Below, piece by piece: positions 1 to 5,957 of a DNA stretch of 10,439 nt. The first letter of the stretch is position 1. The number at the start of each line of letters is the position of its first letter. The DNA is from Sulfurovum sp. (GTDB lineage: Bacteria; Campylobacterota; Campylobacteria; Campylobacterales; Sulfurovaceae): NCBI GenBank assembly GCA_026985755.1, contig JALSPX010000168.1, positions 1 to 10,439 of the forward strand, given 5' to 3'. The notes beneath the pieces are model-generated. The model was not told where the DNA came from. It searched no databases and was given only the letters and a program-made list of their open reading frames with translations. A program made the position numbers and the translations under genes.

Positions 1-111
1 GTTTTTATCATAGTGTGTAGATGTTCTCTTTTGTGATTGTTTTTGTTCCTCTTGGCATCCTAGTATAAAGATTAACATGGCACTGAGTAGAGCGAATATT
101 GTTTGTTTCAT
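1..111 (-). CDS. Putative lipoprotein, N-terminal part only (runs off the left edge)
   Basis: An open frame begins with ATG at 111-109 and stays open for 37 codons to the window edge. The protein starts MKQTIF and has a hydrophobic segment (residues 5-17) ending in ILGC, with Cys19. This fits a signal peptidase II lipobox, followed by a Gln/Glu/Lys-rich polar linker (QEEQKQSQKR). A Shine-Dalgarno AAAGGA lies just upstream of the ATG on the minus strand. The product is therefore probably exported and lipid-anchored, but the visible part says nothing about function. It is divergent from the superoxide reductase gene, with about 140 bp between the two starts. Confidence comes from the coherent signal peptide, lipobox and ribosome binding site. 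Confidence 0.7.
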   Translation of the reverse strand, partial: MKQTIFALLSAMLIFILGCQEEQKQSQKRTSTHYDKN

Positions 112-149
112 CTTTTTCCTTTGATGTATTTTACTTCAATAGATGTTAA

Positions 150-158
150 ATTTTACCA
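150..158 (-). promoter_or_regulatory. Candidate extended -10 promoter for the left-edge lipoprotein gene
   Basis: Read on the minus strand, this stretch is TGGTAAAAT, an extended -10 (TGnTAAAAT) about 40 bases upstream of the lipoprotein ATG. No convincing -35 was seen at the usual distance. It is a prediction by pattern only. Confidence 0.35.
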
Positions 159-214
159 TCTTGATATACTTTTCTCACAAATAAGAGTATTTTTATCCTA
201 TTTAATTTTACTTG

Positions 215-223
215 TGCTATAAT
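215..223 (+). promoter_or_regulatory. Extended -10 promoter of the superoxide reductase gene
   Basis: TGCTATAAT is a perfect extended -10 (TGnTATAAT), preceded by a T-rich stretch (about 191-213) rather than a -35 box, the usual arrangement for housekeeping promoters in Campylobacterota. It lies about 31 bases upstream of the ATG, giving a short leader with an AAAAGGA ribosome binding site at 241-247. Confidence 0.7.
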
Positions 224-254
224 AACCATACAAAATTAACAAAAGGACATAATC

Positions 255-638
255 ATGCCAAAAATTAACAAATACGTAGACATCTCAGAAGTAGATAGAG
301 AAGCAAAGAAAGACCTCATAGATAGACACTCACCATTTATCACATGTGCAGAAACAGCAACTGCTGGTGAGCCATTTGAAGTCACAGTAAAAATGGGTAA
401 CGAGTATACGCACCCAGATGATTTCGACCACTACATTGAGTCTATCACTCTTTTTAATGGTGAAACAAAATTAGCGCAGGCAACGTATGTTCCAGGAACA
501 CTTGGAAACATTAAAGCGCACAATACCACAACATTTACAATTATCCCAACAGGTAAAAAGCTCAAACTTGTTGCACATGGTTACTGTACAAAACACGGTA
601 TCTGGGAAGGTACTCCTGTTGAAGTAGCAGTAAACTAG
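255..638 (+). CDS. Class II superoxide reductase (neelaredoxin / desulfoferrodoxin-type iron protein)
   Basis: Superoxide reductases reduce superoxide to hydrogen peroxide at a mononuclear Fe(His)4(Cys) centre, without the oxygen release of dismutases, and help microaerophiles and anaerobes survive oxygen. This 127-residue protein matches the one-iron class II form in length and pattern, with no N-terminal rubredoxin-like cysteine cluster. The predicted iron ligands are His25 (in DRHSPF), His53 (THPDD), His59 (DHYI), Cys111 and His114 (GYCTKHGIW). The stretch AGEPFEVTVKMG at about 37-48 is typical of the domain. No signal peptide is seen, so it is probably cytosolic. The usual Glu-Lys before the first His is Asp23-Arg24 here. 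The gene has its own promoter, a good ribosome binding site and a terminator, so it is probably monocistronic. The family call is firm; electron donor and physiological role are inferred. Confidence 0.88.
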   Translation: MPKINKYVDISEVDREAKKDLIDRHSPFITCAETATAGEPFEVTVKMGNEYTHPDDFDHYIESITLFNGETKLAQATYVPGTLGNIKAHNTTTFTIIPTGKKLKLVAHGYCTKHGIWEGTPVEVAVN

Positions 639-646
639 TATTTCTA

Positions 647-678
647 AAACATCTTCCCTCTTGGAGGATGTTTCTCGT
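647..678 (+). terminator. Rho-independent terminator of the superoxide reductase gene
   Basis: An 11-bp hairpin has arms AAACATCTTCC (647-657) and GGAGGATGTTT (663-673), with one G-U pair and the five-base loop CTCTT. The T-run (TTTCTC) is short. It lies 8 bases after the stop codon. Confidence 0.75.
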
Positions 679-789
679 TACACCCTATAATTTTAATTTC
701 CAATACTCCTTATTATAAACTATACTAAACTTTTTCCCAAAATGGTTATGAGTAGTGCCAATTTTCTATTGACGGATTTGGGTTTTTTA

Positions 790-806
790 TCATATTTCTG
801 ATATGA
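790..806. repeat. Inverted repeat upstream of the hybrid-kinase-like gene, possible operator
   Basis: TCATAT and ATATGA form a perfect 6-bp inverted repeat with a five-base spacer (TTCTG), ending 11 bases upstream of the TATAAT box. This covers part of the region where a -35 element would sit, a common place for a regulator site. It is too short to assign to a regulator and could be chance in AT-rich DNA. Confidence 0.35.
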
Positions 807-807
807 C

Positions 808-823
808 ATTTTTTAGATATAAT
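808..823 (+). promoter_or_regulatory. Promoter (-10 TATAAT with T-tract) of the hybrid-kinase-like gene
   Basis: ATTTTTTAGATATAAT ends in a perfect -10 box (818-823), 29 bases upstream of the ATG. The same 16 bases recur exactly at 3021-3036, before the next gene. A TTGACG at about 769-774 is too far upstream to serve as its -35. Confidence 0.6.
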
Positions 824-852
824 ATTTCGAATGAAGCAAAAGGGGGCTAGCG

Positions 853-2988
853 ATGTTATTTGGGGGCATGATTCTATTCTTTATTTTAGGGGTAAATGCG
901 TATAGTCAAGATTTAAATACGATACTATTCAATATACCTTCTACTGAAACTATTCTTTGGATAGTGTTATCTACTTTATTGGCTATAACTATCTTTTATT
1001 TTATGTTTTCTTCGAGGCAAATTAAACAATTGAAAAAAGAACAAATAGCTATGCAAAAACAATATGAATTCTTGGAAGAGAGTCAACATACATTGCTTGA
1101 AAATATGGGTGAAAATATTTATCATATTGCAAAACAAACTTTTAAGCAAACAACAAAACTTGTAGAAAAAAGTAAAAAAACCGTTTTGCATTCGGAAATT
1201 CAAGAGGTCATGCAGAATGAAAATGAGTTATTAGACGCTACAGGTGACCTCATACAATTTATGCAGTTAAAATCAAAAAAAATTATTATAAAAAATGAAG
1301 AATGTAATCTTAATCATATCCTCAATGAAACAATAGGGCTACTAAGTGACATTACAAAACAGCACCATACTGAATTGATTTTTGATGTGAGTAAAAATAC
1401 ACCCCACACTATTCTTACTGATTCATCTTATTTGAGTCAGATACTGGTAAATGTACTTAAGTATTATATACAGCACACACGAACCAATAAAGTACGTCTT
1501 CATATCAATACAAATTTTCAAAACGAAAAAAAGACTATATTATTTATCCACATTGAGGGCAGTCTTAAAATATCCAATATAGATACTTTTTTTGATACTA
1601 CTTATGATGAGAAATCTGAAAAATATACAGGACTAAGTCTTTTTATTGCCAAAGAATTGGTCACACTTATGCAAGGAGAATTGTCAATTATAGAAAGCCA
1701 AAATAGTGATAATGTATCTATTCAACTTCCCATTAAAGAAATTATTGAAGCTAATAAAGCATACACACTAGACACAAATATCATCAATAAAAATATTTTA
1801 ATCGTAGACACTGATAATCATTCTGCCATAGCTCTAGAAAAAAGACTTACCTATTTTAATATAAAACCTACCATTAAATCGAAAGATGAGTTTCATCAAA
1901 ATATTCCCAAATTTGACAACTATGATATCGTCATGCTTAATGAAAAGTGCTTTACCCCTAAAATAATACATATCTTAGAGTTAGCAAGAAAAGATCATGC
2001 CTTTAAGATAATAGCCATTGTTCCTCTTTATGACGCTTCTAACTATACTCCTCAGTCTATCATTGACTCAATACTCTATAAACCATTTTCACCAGAGTAT
2101 ATTTTTGAACTTTTAACACATTTATACGCTTCGAAAACAGAGAAACAAAACACTACACTCACTATTCATAAAGAACCATTTTTGGAAGTATATGGGATTA
2201 ACCTAGATGACTTCTCCCAATTTCAGGGTAATCATTTGCTATTAGTGGAAGATAATCTAATTAATCAAAAACTGATAAAAAGTGTTTTATCAAAATCTCA
2301 TTTAAAAATAGATGTCACCTCTAATGGAGAAGAGGCACTCTCATTTTTAGAAGATAACCCCCATGTTGATTTTATTCTTATGGATATTAATATGCCAATT
2401 ATGGATGGGTACACTGCCACTGAACATATACGAAAACAAGAGAAGTTTGACGCTATCCCCATTGTTGCATTAACAGCACTGATTGCTGATTATGAAATAG
2501 TCAAAATGTTTAGTGTGGGTATGAATGGTTATTTATCTAAGCCTATTAATCTAGGAAAACTTTACTCAGCATTGAATACATTTCTATCTAAAAAAGAGAT
2601 AAGAGAAGATAGCTATAATACAGACAATATAGACACTACCAAATTAATAGGGCTTAATGCAGAAGATGGATTAGCCTCTATGCATCACAATACTTCTTTA
2701 TATAAAGAAGTATTATCAGAATTTATTGGTGCATATGAAAAGAGTGACATTGTTTTTGATTTATTAATTAAAAATAAAAGATATGCTGAAGCAAAAAAAT
2801 TATCACTTGATATCAAAGGTTTAGCCGACACCATAGGTGCTAAAGATATATCTGAATTATCTAATGATATATATAACCAACTTATCTATCATAAATATGA
2901 TAAATTAGAGAAATCTTGTAAGAAGTATGCTACATTATTGGATAGCCTTAAAGATTCTATCAACATATATTTAAAAAATGAGGTATAA
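853..2988 (+). CDS. Degenerate hybrid histidine kinase-like membrane protein (pseudokinase, pseudo-receiver, intact receiver, HPt-like)
   Basis: 711 residues. A probable signal peptide (1-16, cut after VNA) is followed by a short periplasmic segment, a membrane helix (about 33-53) and a coiled coil (55-80), so the rest should be cytoplasmic. A HisKA-like helical region (81-165) has NMGENIY where families read NMSHEIR: Glu87 replaces the phosphorylated His. The ATPase-like region (175-295) has Tyr204 at the N-box Asn, EGSLKI (235-240) for DTGIGI and YTGLSL for GTGLGL, so ATP binding is doubtful. Receiver 1 (314-425) has Asn363 in place of the phosphoacceptor Asp but keeps Lys410. Receiver 2 (460-578) is canonical: Glu466/Asp467, Asp511 in MDINMP, Thr541, Lys563. 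A C-terminal helical region (595-708) resembles HPt, with Leu652 where His is expected before KG. The frame is uninterrupted and has a strong ribosome binding site (AAGGGGG). It is probably a phospho-responsive scaffold fed by another kinase; the input is unknown. Confidence 0.82.
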   Translation: MLFGGMILFFILGVNAYSQDLNTILFNIPSTETILWIVLSTLLAITIFYFMFSSRQIKQLKKEQIAMQKQYEFLEESQHTLLENMGENIYHIAKQTFKQTTKLVEKSKKTVLHSEIQEVMQNENELLDATGDLIQFMQLKSKKIIIKNEECNLNHILNETIGLLSDITKQHHTELIFDVSKNTPHTILTDSSYLSQILVNVLKYYIQHTRTNKVRLHINTNFQNEKKTILFIHIEGSLKISNIDTFFDTTYDEKSEKYTGLSLFIAKELVTLMQGELSIIESQNSDNVSIQLPIKEIIEANKAYTLDTNIINKNILIVDTDNHSAIALEKRLTYFNIKPTIKSKDEFHQNIPKFDNYDIVMLNEKCFTPKIIHILELARKDHAFKIIAIVPLYDASNYTPQSIIDSILYKPFSPEYIFELLTHLYASKTEKQNTTLTIHKEPFLEVYGINLDDFSQFQGNHLLLVEDNLINQKLIKSVLSKSHLKIDVTSNGEEALSFLEDNPHVDFILMDINMPIMDGYTATEHIRKQEKFDAIPIVALTALIADYEIVKMFSVGMNGYLSKPINLGKLYSALNTFLSKKEIREDSYNTDNIDTTKLIGLNAEDGLASMHHNTSLYKEVLSEFIGAYEKSDIVFDLLIKNKRYAEAKKLSLDIKGLADTIGAKDISELSNDIYNQLIYHKYDKLEKSCKKYATLLDSLKDSINIYLKNEV

Positions 2989-3020
2989 AAGCGTTATTTA
3001 TCTATGCATCTATAGCGAAT

Positions 3021-3036
3021 ATTTTTTAGATATAAT
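3021..3036 (+). promoter_or_regulatory. Promoter of the membrane protein / VWA-like gene pair
   Basis: ATTTTTTAGATATAAT, identical to 808-823, has its TATAAT at 3031-3036, 30 bases before the ATG. A CAGGGAG ribosome binding site lies at about 3053-3059. No terminator was seen in the 78 bases after the preceding gene, so readthrough from it is also possible. Confidence 0.6.
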
Positions 3037-3066
3037 TATCGTATTATTTTTACAGGGAGTATACAC

Positions 3067-4416
3067 ATGAACGAAATATCGGCATTTATTATGCAACATC
3101 AAATCGAAACACTGCTGCTTATCTTTGCTATAATAGTTATGGCATTTGTCATCACACATTGGAAAGAGGTAAAGTTTTGGTGGCTAAACTTCTCTTATAA
3201 TTTTCCTATTTTTGGTAAAATATCTACCTTAGCAAAAGATATAGAAGGATTTGATGAAAATCATAAGTGGTTTTATTCAGAAGAGCGATTATGTCGGGAT
3301 TATTATAATTTTTATGAAAAAGCAGATAAAGACTCTGAAAGTTTTGATGAAGCAAAAGCCTATTTACATTCTGTAGGTGAGCTGGGTAGAAAACCGACGC
3401 CATCTTTTATTTGGATTATGATTTTTCTTCTTGTCATTGTAGAAGCTTTTGGTTTTGCCTATGTACTTGCTGGATTTACTATACCTGGTGCGAGTGAAGC
3501 AACGCAACAAAAAGGTGCTATAGGTGTAGCGGCTATGCTCGCTATATTATTGGTATGGCTTACACACCTTACAGGACAAGAGTTACATAAAAACTCACTT
3601 ATCAAAAAAATACGTCGATGGTATAAAAATGACAATGCTGGTGGTTCAAATTGGAGAGACCTTAAACCTGATGAGCAACTCATTACTATTGATAATACCT
3701 TTGATGATGAAAAATCTCCCAACTACATACGTATGCTTAACCGACTTGATGTCAATGATAAAGTACAAGCGACGTATACTAAAACGATCTTAACACTTAT
3801 CTTTATAGGAGCAGTAGCAATAGGAGCAACATATATCAGACATATTACACTACAAAATGAGATAGCATCAGCCCATGAGAGTGCTATCAACATCTTCAAT
3901 GATGATGCTTCTCCTTTTGGAAATAGTAGTGATGCAGATATGGGTGCGCTCTTTGGAGATGATGAAACGAAAGGTGCAGAAGATGATTTGGCTTCACTTT
4001 TTGGTACGGAAGAGACAGAAGCAAAGAGTACATCAAGTACTGATGCGACTAAACTGACTCCTGAAGATATCAATAACCAAAAAGGTGGTGATGCGACCTT
4101 TGTGATACTGGGACTTTTATTTGTATTTATACAAATACTTGGTATCTTTTTTGGGATGCACTATGACTATGCAGGACGTGAGTCAAAAGAAGCCTATGAG
4201 TGCCTAAGAGGATTTAGTACAAAAAAAGCATTTCTCGCTTACTATGAAAAAACCAAGACACACATTGCCAGAGTAGCACAAAAACAGCTGCAAAAGCTAC
4301 AACATAAAATGAATATTATTAATGATAACTCTGGAACAGATGCTGAAACAACAGCTATTCTTAAAAACAATAAAGATAGAACCTTTAGACAATATCTAAC
4401 ATTTGAGGACAAATAA
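3067..4416 (+). CDS. Unrecognised five-helix inner-membrane protein with acidic repeat-bearing periplasmic loop
   Basis: I do not recognise this 449-residue family. Hydrophobic segments lie at about 14-30, 114-136, 151-168, 238-256 and 344-364. Basic residues (HWKEVK after helix 1, KKIRR after helix 3, a basic C-terminal tail) suggest N-out topology: a cytoplasmic domain at 31-113, a second at 169-237, a large periplasmic loop at 257-343, and a cytoplasmic Lys/Gln-rich, probably coiled-coil tail (365-449). The periplasmic loop is strongly acidic and has three related short segments: DDASPFG (279-285), DMGALFG (291-297) and DLASLFG (307-313). The stop overlaps the start of the next gene by one base (TAATG), so the two are almost certainly co-expressed and the exported partner could contact this loop. 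It could be a channel, a scaffold or part of a secretion or envelope complex; nothing in the sequence decides. Confidence 0.75.
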   Translation: MNEISAFIMQHQIETLLLIFAIIVMAFVITHWKEVKFWWLNFSYNFPIFGKISTLAKDIEGFDENHKWFYSEERLCRDYYNFYEKADKDSESFDEAKAYLHSVGELGRKPTPSFIWIMIFLLVIVEAFGFAYVLAGFTIPGASEATQQKGAIGVAAMLAILLVWLTHLTGQELHKNSLIKKIRRWYKNDNAGGSNWRDLKPDEQLITIDNTFDDEKSPNYIRMLNRLDVNDKVQATYTKTILTLIFIGAVAIGATYIRHITLQNEIASAHESAINIFNDDASPFGNSSDADMGALFGDDETKGAEDDLASLFGTEETEAKSTSSTDATKLTPEDINNQKGGDATFVILGLLFVFIQILGIFFGMHYDYAGRESKEAYECLRGFSTKKAFLAYYEKTKTHIARVAQKQLQKLQHKMNIINDNSGTDAETTAILKNNKDRTFRQYLTFEDK

Positions 4417-5228
4417 TGCAAAAACTTTTTTTTACATTCACAATACTATTAAGCACTCTACTTCTTGCACGTAATGATGTACCAAGTTGTTATCATGCAC
4501 TCAAAATAGATAATCCAAACCCTACAGCTCAAAAAGAGTTGTTTATTTTAGTAGACCAAACTACCCCACTCGATAAAAACATGATGATATATATCTACAA
4601 AAATATGATGAAATTTATCAAAAATGGCTATGCAGTGACCATTGCTTCTTTTTCTGCCAATGCCAATGGAAAATATACAGATGTTACTTATGCAGGTAAA
4701 CTTGAAAACCTTTTACCTGAGCGTGATAAACACAATATTCCTAAAAAAACATTACGAAAATATCAAGGCTGTATGAATGGACAGTACAAATACGCCAAGA
4801 AAAAAGCCACCAAAGCACTAGTACGTACCCTAAAAAGTGCCAACAAGAAACTCCCACACTCTGATATAATAAAATCCTTGGACGATATATCTAAACACAT
4901 TATCAAACCATCAAGTGCTGGTAAAAAAGTGGTATTGTTGGTCTCTGATATGATCGAACATTCGTCTATCACTTCATTTTACCACCAAGGAAGGATTAAA
5001 AAAATAGATGTTAAAAGTGAGATGGATAAAGTCAATACATCTGGTTATTTAGCTGATTTTTCTGGTGCAGATATTTATGTAATAGGGACAGGGATTATAG
5101 GTAAAAAAGGATACAGGGATGCAAAAGCGATTAAGAGATTGACTGACTTTTGGCAACAATACTTCAACGCAACACATGCCAACCTAAAAGCACTTGGGAC
5201 ACCTATGCTTTTAGAAGATATATTATAA
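4416..5228 (+). CDS. Exported von Willebrand factor A-like protein, family not recognised
   Basis: 270 residues. An N-terminal signal peptide (MQKLFFTFTILLSTLLLA, 1-18) has no lipobox, so the product is probably periplasmic. The remainder alternates strands and helices in a VWA/Rossmann-like order: strand ELFILVDQTT (41-50), helix 53-69, strand YAVTIASFSA (72-81), helix about 124-146, strand KKVVLLVSDM (170-179) and strand ADIYVIGTGI (218-227). Asp47 and Thr49 in DQTTP look like a partial metal-ion (MIDAS) site, since the usual DxSxS would need Ser where Pro51 stands. Asp178 sits where a later MIDAS Asp often lies. Cys25 and Cys119 could form a disulfide. The start overlaps the membrane-protein stop (TAATG), with GAGGA upstream. 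The fold is inferred from pattern alone and the function is unknown; a role with the membrane partner is likely. Confidence 0.7.
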   Translation: MQKLFFTFTILLSTLLLARNDVPSCYHALKIDNPNPTAQKELFILVDQTTPLDKNMMIYIYKNMMKFIKNGYAVTIASFSANANGKYTDVTYAGKLENLLPERDKHNIPKKTLRKYQGCMNGQYKYAKKKATKALVRTLKSANKKLPHSDIIKSLDDISKHIIKPSSAGKKVVLLVSDMIEHSSITSFYHQGRIKKIDVKSEMDKVNTSGYLADFSGADIYVIGTGIIGKKGYRDAKAIKRLTDFWQQYFNATHANLKALGTPMLLEDIL

Positions 5229-5268
5229 TACTTCAATAAATAGAACACTATCTGCAACATTAAGACGC

Positions 5269-5289
5269 ATAGAGGTATAATACCTCTAT
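5269..5289. repeat. Perfect 9-bp inverted repeat covering the -10 box and start codon of the glycosylase gene
   Basis: Arms ATAGAGGTA (5269-5277) and TACCTCTAT (5281-5289) flank the three-base centre TAA. The -10 hexamer lies within the repeat, and its last two bases are the A and T of the ATG. It may be an operator for a dimeric repressor, or a hairpin that hides the start codon in longer transcripts. Confidence 0.75.
5276..5281 (+). promoter_or_regulatory. -10 box of a probable leaderless promoter for the glycosylase gene
   Basis: A perfect TATAAT ends at 5281. The usual start point, 7 bases after the last T, is 5288, the A of the ATG. No Shine-Dalgarno lies at a usable distance; the only purine tract, AGAGG (5271-5275), is 12 bases away and inside the promoter. 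The -35 region is weak. Confidence 0.55.
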
Positions 5290-5947
5290 GAAAAACCTCA
5301 AAAATGCCCTCCTACTCAAGCAATTGTATCAGCTAAAGCAATTAGGATATCAATATACATCTGTTAGCCCATATAGAGAAGACGAACCTAATTTTACATT
5401 GCCAAATACCCTGAGTGCATTAAAAAATCAAGCCAGAGAGTGCCATCTATGTAACCTAAGTAAAAGTAGACAAAAAGTTGTATTTGGAGAGGGAAATCCA
5501 GATGCAAAATTAATGATAATAGGCGATGAACCCAGTAGCAGTGACGACAGCACGGGAAAGATATTTACAGGTCGAGCAGGAGAAATGCTGACTAAAATGT
5601 TAGAAAATGTATTGGGTCTAAGTCGTAATGATGTCTATATCACCAATCTTCTAAAATGTAAAGGTCCAACGATGCAAGAGCCATTACCTAGCCATGCACA
5701 TACTTGTCACCCCTACCTACTCAAAGAGATAGAACTCATAAAGCCTAAAATCATTATAACTTTGGGTGCATTGGCATATGAGTACCTCACTGGAGATGAT
5801 ACCCCTATGGAAAAAATAAAAGGTATTATCAATACCCAAAAAAATTATCTCATTATGCCCACATACCATACAAATCATTTACTCAGAAACCCTGGTGCAA
5901 AAAAAGAAGTATTCGAACATTTACAACAAGTGAAAGCACTTATTTAA
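5288..5947 (+). CDS. Uracil-DNA glycosylase, 4Fe-4S family-4-like (older name: phage SPO1 DNA polymerase-related protein)
   Basis: Removes uracil from DNA to start base excision repair. The 219-residue protein has four cysteines placed as in Fe-S uracil glycosylases: Cys52 and Cys55 (CHLC), Cys124 (LLKCKG) and Cys140 (HTCHPYL). Other hallmarks are GEGNPDAKLMIIG (67-79), FTGRAGEML (93-101), VYITNLLKCK (116-125), IITLGALA (156-163) and the C-terminal motif PTYHTNHLLRNPG with His194. Motif A is GDEPSS rather than the common GEAPG, so the acidic residue is Asp80, not Glu. An N-terminal helical extension of about 40 residues precedes the core. The start at 5288 is the natural one but lacks a normal ribosome binding site (see the leaderless promoter). 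It is convergent with the helicase gene and shares TTAA with it. Family placement is firm; whether it acts on uracil or another deaminated base is not settled by sequence. Confidence 0.85.
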   Translation: MKNLKNALLLKQLYQLKQLGYQYTSVSPYREDEPNFTLPNTLSALKNQARECHLCNLSKSRQKVVFGEGNPDAKLMIIGDEPSSSDDSTGKIFTGRAGEMLTKMLENVLGLSRNDVYITNLLKCKGPTMQEPLPSHAHTCHPYLLKEIELIKPKIIITLGALAYEYLTGDDTPMEKIKGIINTQKNYLIMPTYHTNHLLRNPGAKKEVFEHLQQVKALI

Positions 5948-5957
5948 TTTTTATTTT
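5928..5957 (+). terminator. Weak hairpin plus T-rich tail at the end of the glycosylase gene
   Basis: AAGTG (5928-5932) and CACTT (5937-5941) can pair around AAAG, followed by a T-rich tail broken by a few A bases (about 5943-5958). The stem is in the last codons of the gene and the tail lies in the 3' end of the opposing helicase gene. The stem is only 5 bp. Confidence 0.35.

Noticed and set aside
255..638. SoxZ-like sulfur-oxidation protein
   Set aside because: The length and the THP stretch briefly suggested it, but the His/His/His/Cys/His set with CTKHGIW is that of a superoxide reductase and there is no SoxY neighbour.
769..774. TTGACG as a -35 box for the kinase-like gene
   Set aside because: It lies 43 bases upstream of TATAAT, far beyond the usual 16-18 base spacing.
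741..800. Small frame of 17 codons upstream of the kinase-like gene
   Set aside because: It has no ribosome binding site or recognisable features and is compatible with chance.
3459..4073. Minus-strand open frames of 87 and 116 codons opposite the membrane protein gene
   Set aside because: They lie antisense to a coherent membrane protein gene, are Ser/Ala/Val-rich in the manner of reverse-complement shadows, and lack convincing ribosome binding sites.
3067..5228. Zorya-like or MotA/TolQ-type proton channel pair
   Set aside because: The membrane protein does not show a MotA/ExbB helix pattern, and the exported partner has no OmpA-like peptidoglycan-binding domain or N-terminal membrane anchor of the MotB kind.
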